This document shows, one piece after another, positions 15,201 to 35,846 of a stretch of DNA of 64,000 nucleotides. Below the pieces are notes generated by a model. It had not been told where the DNA came from. It made no database searches and saw only the letters and a program-made list of their open reading frames with translations. The stretch is from the NCBI RefSeq assembly GCF_018139145.2, contig NC_059475.1, positions 14,163,437-14,227,436 of the forward strand, given 5' to 3'. A program made the position numbers and the translations under genes. Numbering within the stretch: position 1 is the first letter of the stretch; the number at the start of each line of letters is the position of its first letter. This DNA comes from Gymnogyps californianus (taxonomy: Eukaryota > Chordata > Aves > Accipitriformes > Cathartidae).

Positions 15201-18200
15201 AGCAGCTAGTCATAAACACAGAAGTCCATCCAGTATGTTTTTACCAAAAACATATCAACAGAAGATTTAAACTGCAGAAGTACCTTTTTCCATACGTCAC
15301 AACACTCAGAAGTTTCGTTTAGGAAAGAAAAGCCTTCAACAAGCTTGCAGGAAAAGAGATAGCTCACATACCTGTAACACTCGTTCATGGGAGGGATGCT
15401 CCTTTAATTCAATCAACCGATCCAAAACAATCAGTTTCACATTATTATCACTTTCTTTAATAATCAAATCTATGTAGCATTGGGCAGCTGCCTAAAATTA
15501 AAAGCATCAAAAACATTTTTTAAGTAATGAAGAGGAGAAACAGGAAAATTTCTGAGAGAAATTCAGGAAAAGACACCTTCTACATTACTACTAAAGCAAC
15601 TATTCAAAGAGTTGGCACAGAAACGAACCTGAGAACAGACTTTAAAACTTTCTGGTCCACTGTAAAGATCAATTCTACCACAATGTTAGAAAAATTACAC
15701 AGGAAGGCTCACAATGGCATCAGCTTACAATACGCAGACTTGATTTAAAATTCAAAGAAAGTCATAGAGAGATAAATTTCCTGGCATGCTTTGGGTCAGC
15801 TCTTAAGTACAGAACAGGGCATGAAAACCAATTTAAAATAGTTGCCAGCATTACCCTATCTAGCTATGGTTTTAATGACAGCTTCTATGAACAATATTCC
15901 TAGTCAACAAAAATGACTACACTAAAGCAAGAATGTTGGAATTAATACTCCTCCTGATCTTTTGAAACTACTATTTACAATGCTTTTACTCTAAATCTAG
16001 ACTTACATATTCTATTTTTGAAATTTCCATACAAGTTCAAAATTTCTGTGTGATCTCCAATAATCAGCTGTACAAACATAAATCTAGGAACCCAAGGTCA
16101 ACAATCAATGTAAATCTTCACTGCTTTATGCTTCCACCCTGGTCTGAAAAGATGAGTAAAGGAAGTCATTCAACATCTGCAAATCTTCAGCTTTAGTCTG
16201 CTTTGTTAAGAAGAAGATTGCAGGTTGGTACCAACTATTGTACAACAGTTTGCACAGTATTCAAGCTTGTCCCCTACCAAAGTGACATGAAGTCCACTAG
16301 CTGCAGGTCTACAAAATACAGTCTCAGTCTTTTTTTGTGATCAATTTTAAGAGATATTTTAAGACAGTGTTTCACATGTGAAGTGTTAAACACCTCATAT
16401 TACTAAAGCCTTCGCCCTTTCGAAGTATCAACATACAGCATACAGTATTCATTCCAGTGCACTAAAAGCTACTGAAACATCTGAAAACATCACTTTCATA
16501 CCTTGATTGCTGTTGGCGCACTGGAGAGTGTAACTAGAGTACCTGCAGCTTCATACTTCACTGCAGGACTCGATGACTGTAGTAAGTTGTAGATGCAGCG
16601 AATAAATCGAGCTCGCTCTGATGGATTCGCATGACAGACCTAGATAAGAATAATAATGCATAGCTGACACATAAAGAAAAAAGAAAATAGCAACCGGATA
16701 GCTTAACCGCTCCATTATCTTACAACAAGGAGAAAATTAAGCAAAAGGCGACAACCTTTTCTGGGGATAGGAAGTATCATTCACAGTTATAAAAATCTCA
16801 TTACAAAAGCTATTAAAAAGCTATTATTGACAATTCTATGCAATGCTACAAGGTCTTAAAATCTCAGATCAAAAGGAACGGCGTAGCCTCTACTAGCTTC
16901 TGTAACAGATGCCCTGCTCATGTCCATGAAGAACAGTCTGATAATATGCAGTCCACGTCACAGCAAACCAGGTGAGACATACTGCTCTATACTGTGCACA
17001 CTTGAGCAGTTTATTGTTTCAAGAGACAAATCTTATTCAGCTCTGCTAAACAATGACATATTCCTGACATGGACTAAATGCTAGCTATAATGCCTTTTCC
17101 AGCAACGTTCTATCCCTTTTAAAAAGCAGTCTAATATAATCTAACACGCATATTTATTTTAAATGTGCCACAACGTTTCCCTTTTACCTTATAAATTAGT
17201 TCAACAATAACCAACTGCAGTATGTCACCAAACGTCTGGACTTGGTCAATACAGGTACTCAAATAATCCAAAGCTCGATCCTATACAAATAAAAGATAAA
17301 TTATTCTAAATTATTCTGAGTTTGCTCACTCAGCTATATTTTAAATCAAAACACATTTTAAAAATCAAAATACAAACCAGCATATATTCAATCCTTCAAC
17401 TTGAAATTTAATACAATTTACAAAAACATTGTAAACCTGAAGAGCAAATCAACCCATTCTGTCTACAGATGGCAAAAAGAGAGACAAAACTAATGGTAAT
17501 CAGGCACAAAAGGCAATTGCCTGTAGAGCAAATAATCCAAAACACTAAACAGAAATTGGCATTTCTTTCTCATGTGACTACAAAAAGCTATAAAACAGTA
17601 GGTAATGGAGCACTTCTCAGTCTGGTTAAGCTCACTTGGCAAAACTAATTACAGTTTTCAGCACCAACATGTGCCTTCACCAAATATAGTAATTCTCCTT
17701 CAAAATGAAGACAGCACTAAAGACCTACTGTAACTTTTTCAGTTACCAAATATTCCACAAATGGGTTAACAGTACCATATATGTTTTTTTATGAATATAA
17801 ATAGTTTATACTACCAACAAACTACTAGCCGTTACTTAGCACATTTGCAAGTATTTACACCACATGAGTTGGAAGATAAGTATCCTTACCTGATCTGCAT
17901 GAATTAGCATCATAAATGCATTTCTTTTGCAGCTTGCATCTTTCTCATTCACCAAGAAATCATGGATCAATTCAGGAGCATCAGGTATAAGATGTTCAAA
18001 ATTTCTTTAAAAAAAAAAAATCATCATAATTAAAAGAACTACTGGTAACAAGTAGAACCTGAGGCTTAAGTGCATATCCTAAAGACAAGTGTTTACAAAA
18101 ATTCAAAAACCATAAAACGGTGACACACAGCTTTTGTGTATCTATTTGAAACTGTGAGCAGACTCAAGGAGCTTTAAAAAATTGTTTGTTATCACGACAG

Positions 18201-20778
18201 CTAAGACGTTACCCCATCAATGAGTTCTGTCTAACAGTAACATTCAGCCACACTGTTCAGGTAACAACTGCAATAATGTTCAGTATCCAACTGCAGTACA
18301 TGAAGAAAGTCTTGCTTCAAATAAATTTATATATGCATATTCCTGCAAGGATTCTTCTATATTTATGTTTGTGGACAACGATTACTATTAATAACATTTA
18401 TATCATTGAGAAAGGCATTTGCCCATACAAATTAATCTGCAATAAAAGGACCTCAGTCATACTTGAGAAAGCAGCAGCAGTACCTTTTGCTTTTCCGAAG
18501 AAGTCCATTAGATACGAGGAGAAAAAGCAAACAAGCAAACAAGCAAACAAACAAACCCCAAACACCACACCAGTGACTGATATATATTTACAAGATCTCA
18601 AAAACTATGCAGATCACTAAAGCAAGCCTTGGTCTTCTGCATCCATGACTTTAAATAGTTTCTGGCATTTACCTATAAATCGTGTAAATTGCAAGAACTG
18701 CATTTCTGCGCACATAGCTGTGACGATGTTCTAGACATGCACGAATGGCTGGCATCAAAGGCTCCAACAGTTCTGCTTCTTTCAGCTTACAAAGAAAACG
18801 GAGAGTAGAGCCTCGGATAAATTCATTTGGGTGCTGAAGATCCTAAAATCAACAAGAAATATATTTGAAATGCCAGACTCTTCAGCCTAATTGTTAAGCT
18901 CAGATTAATGCACTTGCTAGCCTTCTCCTACACTCAGCTTTCCCATGGTACAAGTTCCCAACATCCACAAAGACACCTCACTGTCTTCTCACGAAATACC
19001 TTCTTAAAACACTGCTGCTCCACAATATTTAAAAACGTGTATTTCTGTGTAGTAAAATTTACAAAACCTGTGGGAGTTTTTTTTCTGCATTGTATGTGTT
19101 TTCTCTGATTACTAGGGCTGTGAAAGCTCACCCTGGAGGCACTCCTGCACACTGGATACTAACCTCTAGTGTATATTAGTTCATTTGCTTCCGACCCATT
19201 CCCAAAGAAGTTGAAGGACCTTATTGTCTTTGTGAAGGAGTGTCCCATATACACCACGATGAAGTTACTCCAAAACCAGTGTCCTTTCATGACCCATGGC
19301 TTGTCCCAAGACACTATGAAGACGGTAATTAGGTTACCCCTCATCTTTGAGGTTCACTGACTTGGAAACGAAGAGCACCAAACTTTTGTTAAGTCACTGT
19401 CCTGGTTTCAGCTGGGATAGAGTTAATTTTCTTCCTAATAGCTGATATAATGTTGTGTTTTGGATTTGGTATGAGAATAATGTTGATAACACACTGATGT
19501 TTTAGTTATTGCTAAGCAGTGCTTATACTAAGTGAAGGATTTTTCAGCTTCTCAGGCCCAGCCAGCAAGAAGGCTGGAGGGGCACAAGAAATTGGGAGGG
19601 GAAACAGCCAGGACAGCTAACCCAAACTGGTCAAAGGAATAGTGCTCTTCATAAAAGTTAATTTAATTTTCATTAAAGAACACAAAATTATATACATTCT
19701 ATAAAGATCCAGTACAGGAACATAAGCAATGACATAAACAATGAGCTACCTTTCTGTATGCATCGCATACAAGGATCATTTCTTGCAAAAGCCTGCCATC
19801 CGGAGTGGTCTTTGGCACTATCTCCCAAAAGACAAGCAGCAGTTTTTTGATGGTATGATCTTGGAGAGGCAGTACAAAACGTATGATGGTCATCAGAAGC
19901 CCAGGTAGTTTTTCACCATTCAGAATCATAATGATCACTTTCTTCAAGGCCTCCGTCTTCAATTTGACATCTCCTTTTTCTAGAGGAGGAAGAAATGAAA
20001 TCAGGAAGGCTAACATGTCACAGTTACTTTAACAGCGATACTGATCTTCAGTGTCAGAAGATACAAACCTCCTCTGAAGCAGTGCAATATAGCATATCAA
20101 TAAAATTCACACCCTTACTTCTACTAAAAGGATAAAGAGGAAGCAAGAGATATTTAAAGAATAAGCATGGAGTTCAGACTTAATTCTAGGACCAACATAT
20201 TGGAATTAACAGAATTCAACAAATTTCATGGCTGTTTCAATGCTTAAACAGCCTTTTATACCAGGATACTACAATGCGCTCTGATATCATACGTATACTA
20301 AATACTAACACTGCCATTTCTGCCAGCAAGATACAGCAGTGCATTGGACACGTGATAAAACAACTTGTTGCTTATCATTACGTTACTTAAATCTGCCTTA
20401 GCCCAAACAGCTATTACTTCAAACAGAAAGACAGAAAACGATTTCCAATTTTTGCGGGGGGGGGGGGGAGAAAAACAAAAAAATTAGCTAAATATCATGA
20501 AGTTTCTCAAAACACAGCAAACAGAGGAATGTACACATTTCAAAAATCAACAGAAAAAAATAAACATCAAATTGACTTGTCTGAGTTCATAAAATGTAAA
20601 CAATATTCTAAGGAAAGGCACAACAAGAGAATGCAAGAATAATTCAGGTAAGATGGAGTATCTTTCAAATCATTGTCCATTACTTGCCTAGGTCATTTTT
20701 TAAGCTGATCTCAGAAGGTGGTTCTGAATCCATCGGAACATTGATTAACGTGTAACACACGTTCTCTGCAGCAGTCAT
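3234..20778 (-). CDS. COPB1: Coatomer subunit beta (beta-COP), 21 coding exons, complete
   Basis: Beta-COP is a core subunit of the COPI coat, which carries vesicles from Golgi to ER and within the Golgi. Coding exons in transcript order: 20688-20778, 19750-19979, 18673-18842, 17890-18004, 17188-17280, 16502-16639, 15372-15491, 14818-14925, 14585-14731, 14016-14161, 12893-12989, 12143-12303, 11358-11478, 10772-10999, 10412-10591, 9171-9315, 7543-7662, 6953-7098, 5516-5605, 4585-4740, 3234-3293. Every junction keeps frame, and the sum is 2862 bases (953 residues plus TAA), equal to the human protein, which it follows nearly residue for residue. The HEAT-like adaptin N-terminal trunk covers about residues 20-540. 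An acidic linker follows, then the beta C-terminal domain (about 670-806) and the appendage platform (about 812-945, with WAEFEWENK). The ATG has adenine at -3. One donor is GC instead of GT (see finding). No breaks or stops were seen. Confidence 0.98.
6189..6244. repeat. Degenerate ACGTAGTAGTA-type short tandem repeat
   Basis: Irregular copies of ACACGTAG and TAGTAG units run for about 55 bases inside a COPB1 intron. No function is suggested. Confidence 0.6.
6481..6555 (+). mobile_element. CR1 LINE 3' end, plus orientation
   Basis: The segment contains the CR1 3' signature: a GGCTGGACTAAATGACC block, a GGTCCCTTATGACCCAAATG block, then ATTCTATGATT. It is a 5'-truncated CR1 in the COPB1 intron between the exons at 5516-5605 and 6953-7098, antisense to the gene. 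Confidence 0.9.
18527..18563. repeat. (CAAA/CAAG)n microsatellite
   Basis: Alternating GCAAACAA and CAAA units inside a COPB1 intron. Confidence 0.8.
19398..19640 (+). mobile_element. Truncated endogenous retrovirus LTR (5' portion)
   Basis: The segment starts TGTCCTGGTTTC and stays alignable by eye with the first roughly 240 bases of the complete solo LTR at 26867-27461, then stops abruptly after CAAAGG. No 3' part and no target duplication are visible, so the rest was deleted or has diverged. It lies in the COPB1 intron between the exons at 18673-18842 and 19750-19979, antisense to the gene. It carries several substitutions and small differences relative to the other copy. No viral coding sequence is present. 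Confidence 0.85.
20456..20468. repeat. G13 homopolymer in COPB1 intron
   Basis: A run of 13 guanines on the plus strand, which is a C-run in the COPB1 pre-mRNA. Such runs are prone to length error in sequencing. Confidence 0.9.
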
Positions 20779-20839
20779 GGTTCTTGGTTACAAAAGTTTT
20801 TTCAATGGAAGAATTATTTTGACACAAGTATCAGACAAC
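20688..20839 (-). other. COPB1: COPB1 exon 2: end of 5' UTR plus first 30 codons, GC donor
   Basis: The exon begins after a TTTTTTAG acceptor and carries 61 bases of 5' UTR with no upstream ATG, then the start codon at 20776-20778. It ends at CTAG, followed by GCAAGTAATG. The codon for Glu31 is split G|AA, and only this junction joins it to the next exon in frame. The upstream noncoding exon should lie in the CpG island near 23.8 kb, but I could not choose its donor among several weak candidates. Confidence 0.85.
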
Positions 20840-23833
20840 CTAAAAAACAAACAAACAAAGCCATCCCGAAGTTAACAGATTTTATTAATAAAAAACACAA
20901 AAATGTTTTTGCAACTGACTTAATGATTTGAAGGGATTGCTGAGTTTCTTGAGAAGCCATATTCAAAAGCCTTCTCAATTTTCTGTTACGCTAAAATATT
21001 CCTGTTAGTACCAAAAAATGAAGAGTATGAAATTTCCCAAAGACAAAAAAAAAAAAAAAGTAAATGAAAGAAATCTTTCCAATACTTAGGGCACAGTCGG
21101 AGATAGCAGAAGTGTACAGGCACCTGACTGCAGCTGAATGGATGCAGCAGCTTTTCCCTCATCTACTCACTGCCCTGATCCTGGCTATATATTCCCACCA
21201 CCTTCCCTGCAGTCCTGTGCCCCTCCAGGTGAACTGACCCAAGCTGCAAAATCAGCTGAAAAACATCACAGCAAAAAAAAGGGAAGAGTTTTTTTACTTC
21301 TTTAACAAGTTGAATCAGCCTATGAAGGAAGCTTTGAAGATGAGCACGAGATCCAACAGAGCAGAAACCCAGGATGGGAGAAGAGACAACATGGTGTAGA
21401 GGAACGCAGTACTGCCCTTTTACTTGCCAAGGATCCTCAGACTAGCTCAACTCTACTGTCTAACTGCTCCACTAGACACTAATGAGGAAAGTAAGCATTT
21501 TTATAGTAAAAAGTACGAGAAAGTTACAGATCTATCAAAGCCACTGTGTGGCTGACAGTTCAGATAAAATTAGCAATTAAGCTCAATCCTCATTCTTATG
21601 TTTGTTTCTTCCTTATATAATAGACATCTAGCATCAAATCATTTCTTAAGTAATGAAAAATGCTCAAGTTTGAGCTTGCTCAGTTAACACTATGATACCA
21701 TACTGACAAGCACAGTAAAGAAAACTGTTACTTTTTATTACATGAGAAATTTTGTATTTTCTACAGAAAATGTGTCAAAAAATTTACAGAAAAATTACCT
21801 TCTCTGTGCTTTTATTGCTATTAATTTTCTGGAAGTCTTAGACTGAGTTTAACAAATCATTAAAACAAGGAAGATGCCTTTTTACTTTATGATACTACAC
21901 ATCAGTCAAATATTGTGTACAAGCACACTTGTTTTATATAATTATTATTACTAATAATAGAGCCAACAGAACTGAACAAAATGATCCCCATCAAAGCTCG
22001 TGATTTACATAAAGATGAAAACACTGAACTCTCCAACTCAAGGCTATGCTTTCACTGTAGATCACTTTTCCTCCAAGTTCAATAATCTTGAGAAGGGCCA
22101 TACCTCTGTGACATAAAGCTTTCAATAACATGCCAGTTTAAGAAGTTATTGTCTGGGGACACCAGCTCCTACCCCACATTACCTCTTTTATCTGTGCAGA
22201 CAACTTTTGAGATGCAAATCCTGTAAACTCTCCACTCCTATCTTATTTTTGAAGCAGTAGGAAAAACAAACAAAATCCAACAGACCAACAAACACCCATT
22301 CCCAGCCTGGTTAGAAGCATCGTCCCACAAATAGCTCTGAGGAAAGAGAGGGAAGGTGGGACATGGAGTTGCAGCGTTTGAATGAACACTTGAGACACTA
22401 CACAAGCTGGTACTGGGTCCAAAGTCCCTTTTCTCATCAAATGGGCACCTACAGAACGTCAGGCTGAACAGTGAGCGGGTACATTGTGCTAACATAGGCT
22501 GTAGCCTCTTTCTACACAAGAAAACAACACAACTAAAACAGTACCACAACTACCACCCCCAAAAAAATTGCAACACAATTTTTAAAAAAAACCCGCCGGT
22601 TTCTGTTATGAATTCTGTATTTTTAAGGATTAGATCCTTCAAGCTCGTTGTTTACAAATATCTACATAAACGGCTCCTGCTCATTTTTAGAAATACGACT
22701 GTTTCTTGCCTCAGCAGCAGCTTTTTGCATACTTTTTCCATACTGTTACCCAGAACTCTTGCCTCAAAGCCCTGCAGCTAGCACGTTCATCTCCAATAAC
22801 GACTCACACAGACCACAAAGCAGATCTTTGCGAGAAGTAGACCAGCTATCTTTACTCATACAAAGATCTCAACTGCAGAAATTCTCCAAAAAATCACAGC
22901 CAAACAGGTCTCTGAAGCATGAAAACGTGGAGTGTATTTTAGGCTCTGAAAAGTAGCAGTGAAAAACAACTCTCCCAAAACGCATAGCTAGGAGTCTTGG
23001 CAGGGATAACCACCACCAAGTCTTCCTCCTTGCAAGGCACCAAGCCTTGAAATCACAGTTTAATCTTACAGAGAATCCCCGCAGACACAGAAGTAGGTGC
23101 TACTCTACTTCTTCAGCAATAAAATTTCTGAGTACCTGTATAAGGAAATTGAAAGTTATACAGTTTATACAACACAGGAAGACAAAAAGCCACACCTGCT
23201 CTCCAGCTACATCCTTGGGGAGCCTTATGAACTGGGGTACCTTACGAACCAAAACCCTGAGAAAGCACCATTTTATTGATGCACGATGTACAATATATAA
23301 CATAAAAACGTTTATTAAAAAATTCCGAGTAAATTTATAGCCAGTTTAGGGAAATTTCTCTCTTAATTTTCCAGATGACTACTTTTTGCTCAAAACACCT
23401 GGCGTTTTTAGCTAGGAGTTAAAACTTAAAATATTTAGATGCCACGGTTTGCCTGCCATCCGCCTAAATAAATTCAGAGACCTACAATACCGCAACACCA
23501 CAGCACCTCTCCAGGAGGCCGCGCCACAAAGGCACCCAAAAACGCGAGGCGGCCCTAAGCCCCCGCAGGCCCGTGGCCCCCCCGTTAGCGGTGCTGGGGG
23601 CTCCCCTGAGGGAGCCACCAGGAAGATGCCAGCGGGGCCGTGAGGCCTCGGGCCTGCGGGCCCCGCCGGAGCGGAGGCACCGTCACGGCCCCCACTGCCC
23701 TGCGCCCCCCAGCCCCGGCGAGGCCGCTGCTCCCTAGGCGCAAGGCTCGGTACCCGGTGGCGTGGCGGCCCGGTCCGGTCGAGTCGGGCCCGGTGCGGAG
23801 CTCTGCCCGCGGCGCTCCCGCTCCGGCGATGGC

Positions 23834-23841
23834 TGACGTGG
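23834..23841 (+). promoter_or_regulatory. UPRE-like motif TGACGTGG
   Basis: TGACGTGG is the core bound by XBP1 and ATF6 in unfolded-protein-response elements, and it also resembles CREB3-family sites. Its place in the COPB1 island fits a secretory-pathway gene. Depending on where transcription starts it could lie in the 5' UTR. The match is exact, but function is inferred. Confidence 0.4.
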
Positions 23842-23983
23842 AGCCGCTCCTTCCCCAGGCCACATCGATAGTACGGCGGCCGTAGCGGGACACGCCTCTC
23901 GCCCGCACGGCAACGCGAAAGGGTGCGCATCGGACCGCCACGAGGGCGGGAGGAGGGGCAACGGGGGGGCGGGCTCCTGCCTC

Positions 23984-23991
23984 TGACGTCA
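23984..23991. promoter_or_regulatory. Palindromic CRE, TGACGTCA
   Basis: An exact 8-bp CRE (CREB/ATF site) about 150 bases upstream of the UPRE-like motif, in the transcriptional direction of COPB1. Confidence 0.5.
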
Positions 23992-24166
23992 CGGCCCCAT
24001 GGGAGGCAACGTCAGCGCTGCGGTGGGGCAGCTTTTGCCCGCGTAGGCAGACGGGTGTGGGCTCAGCAACCCTCGGGACACCTTCCATAAAAATAGTAAT
24101 AGGAAAAAAATAGACACCCCCACACGAAAAAAAAAGAAAAAATAAGTGGGGGGGAGAGAATGAATA

Positions 24167-24233
24167 GGGAAAAAAATAAATAGAAAAATAATAGGGGAAA
24201 AAATAAATAGAAAAATAATAGGGGAAAAAATAA
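24167..24233. repeat. 27-bp tandem repeat, 2.5 copies
   Basis: The unit begins GGGGAAAAAATAAATAG and ends AATAATA. Two near-identical copies (24167-24193 and 24194-24220) are followed by a 13-base partial one. It is purine-rich on the plus strand. Confidence 0.9.
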
Positions 24234-24424
24234 TCGAACAGAAAAAACCAAAAAAATTAAAAGCAGTTTTGTCTAGTGTTTAAAACCACATACACAGCCC
24301 TGACATTATTATTTTGATATTTTCATGACTGAACTACTTACATGGATTCAACACAGTATTTAAAGCCTGTGCAAAACAGCACCATGCTTTATTAATTAAT
24401 AAATACAAGATGCAAGTTTCAGGC

Positions 24425-24446
24425 TTTTTTTTTTTTTTTTTTTTTT
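24425..24446. repeat. T22 homopolymer
   Basis: Twenty-two thymines between PSMA1 and COPB1. It could be the A-tail of an old minus-strand retroposon, but no element body was recognised next to it. Confidence 0.9.
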
Positions 24447-25355
24447 GAAGTACACTGAGCAGGATACCAAGCCCCTATGCGAGTCCACCCCAAAAACTTG
24501 TTTCTTATCCTTTTCAATGTATTCATTAGTGAGAATAATTATAATAGAATAATCCAACATTGAAAATGAAAAAGGGAAAAAAAAAAAAGGCAAGCTGAGC
24601 TCGTTTTGCTTAAAATACAGTGTCACACCCATTTTGCACCTAGGAAGCCCCAACTCACTGGGCTTCTCTGCCAGACATCCCTAAAGAAGTCGCTGTTACG
24701 TCTCAAATTTTGTGGCATTCAGCTTGAATCCGAACAGGCACTAGGTACCCCTCAGTCAGACCTCGCACAACAAGCTGAAGGGACAAAACCCCGGAGAGCC
24801 TGTTTATTCAGCAGCAATGCAGAGACTCCATAGCTCAGGGGACCTGTAATGGGAGTTTTATGTGCTTCCCTTGTTACTCCAATTTAGGCCATTAGCGAGC
24901 TAAAAGCCCTTTGCTACCCCATGGCTGGCTGATGGCTCTAAAGAAATAAAGCAATGGAACTCAGTTCCAAACGGGCTGGGGTTTACTAAAGCGGAGAACT
25001 CAAAAAACCAAAACACAAGCTGGTTGGCAGCTTCACGCTTCTTCAGCCTGCAATGTTTCTGGTAAACGCTCATAACCACAAATGTCTTTTCAAGTTGAGT
25101 TTGAGACAATGACAAGACAACGTGGGGAAACACGCTGCATCCTATTTGTTCCACAATTATTTTGTAGTTTTGTAGGCATTTTAAAGTCCTCTCAGTTCAA
25201 CAGTTTCCAAGAGCACCACATTTATATACAGTAAGTAAATGCTCACTCTGACAAATGGTCAAATACATGATGGCACTTTGATATGACAGAAGTATTTGAA
25301 TAGGTGTTTGTTCAGATTAAAAAAACCAAACCCACAGCAGATTCCAAGAAAGTGA

Positions 25356-25361
25356 TTTATT
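25356..25361 (-). terminator. PSMA1: Probable PSMA1 poly(A) signal
   Basis: AATAAA on the minus strand about 285 bases past the PSMA1 stop. It is followed by a GU-rich tract (TGCTGTGGGTTTGGTTTTTTT in part), which fits a cleavage downstream element. Confidence 0.65.
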
Positions 25362-25644
25362 TCCACTTGTCCTTACAAGTTAAAGACAGTATGCTTTTCA
25401 TTAAAAAACAGTATCATGTCCTATTTAGAAAATGATTACACCTTTCTTGTCAAAGAAAATACACCCAATTATGACCTCCTGTCTACCTTTTAAGGATAGG
25501 TGGGTTGGTTTCTTTCGTTTTTAAGAGTAATCCTCAGAATACATCGGCAGAAAACACGTATAGGTGAGGATAAAGTTACCAGCAAATGGATAAACGTTCC
25601 TGTATAATTAGACATACGTTAACACAGAGGAACTCATCCACCAA

Positions 25645-35632
<9,988 letters not shown>

Positions 35633-35836
35633 CCTCCTTCCCCCGACAGCGGCGCGGGCTCCGGGGCAGCGAGGGGGGACCGCTCCGGCAGCGATGGCTC
35701 TGGACTGGAAGCGGCTAAGCAGCGCTAGTCGCACCTCGACTCATCGATCGAGCGCACGGCGGCTAGGCTAGCCTCGCCTCGCCTCGCCTCGCCCCGCCCC
35801 TGGAGCGAGCGAGGCAGCGCGGGTCCGGCCCAGGCG

Positions 35837-35846
35837 GCGCATGCGC
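35837..35846. promoter_or_regulatory. Perfect NRF1 palindrome GCGCATGCGC
   Basis: An exact core of the nuclear respiratory factor 1 site, common in housekeeping CpG promoters, about 205 bases upstream of the PSMA1 start codon. Confidence 0.6.

Larger units (their letters stand above)
23480..24070 (-). promoter_or_regulatory. COPB1: CpG-island promoter of COPB1
   Basis: The segment is strongly GC- and CpG-rich against AT-rich flanks and lies at the expected 5' end of COPB1, about 2.7 kb upstream of the exon with the start codon. No TATA box or perfect CCAAT box was noticed. Notable motifs are TGACGTGG at 23834-23841, a palindromic TGACGTCA at 23984-23991 and a CGTCA half-site at 24010-24014. 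The exact start site and noncoding exon 1 are unresolved. Long open frames here on both strands are CpG-island artefacts. Confidence 0.85.
24070..25350. other. Short spacer between PSMA1 3' end and COPB1 promoter
   Basis: AT-rich spacer with no gene. It holds a 27-bp tandem repeat (24167-24233) and a T22 run (24425-24446). The rest shows no recognisable element. Confidence 0.6.

Noticed and set aside
18000..18025. C/D-box snoRNA-like words in COPB1 introns
   Set aside because: Isolated TGATGA-like words without a paired CTGA box, terminal stem or conserved guide were found.
23412..24088. Long open frames on both strands (up to 172 codons) in the COPB1 island, and a short plus-strand ATG frame at 23829
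   Set aside because: Overlapping frames on both strands, Arg/Pro/Ala/Gly-rich, in a CpG island poor in stop codons. No family resemblance and no plus-strand gene follows.
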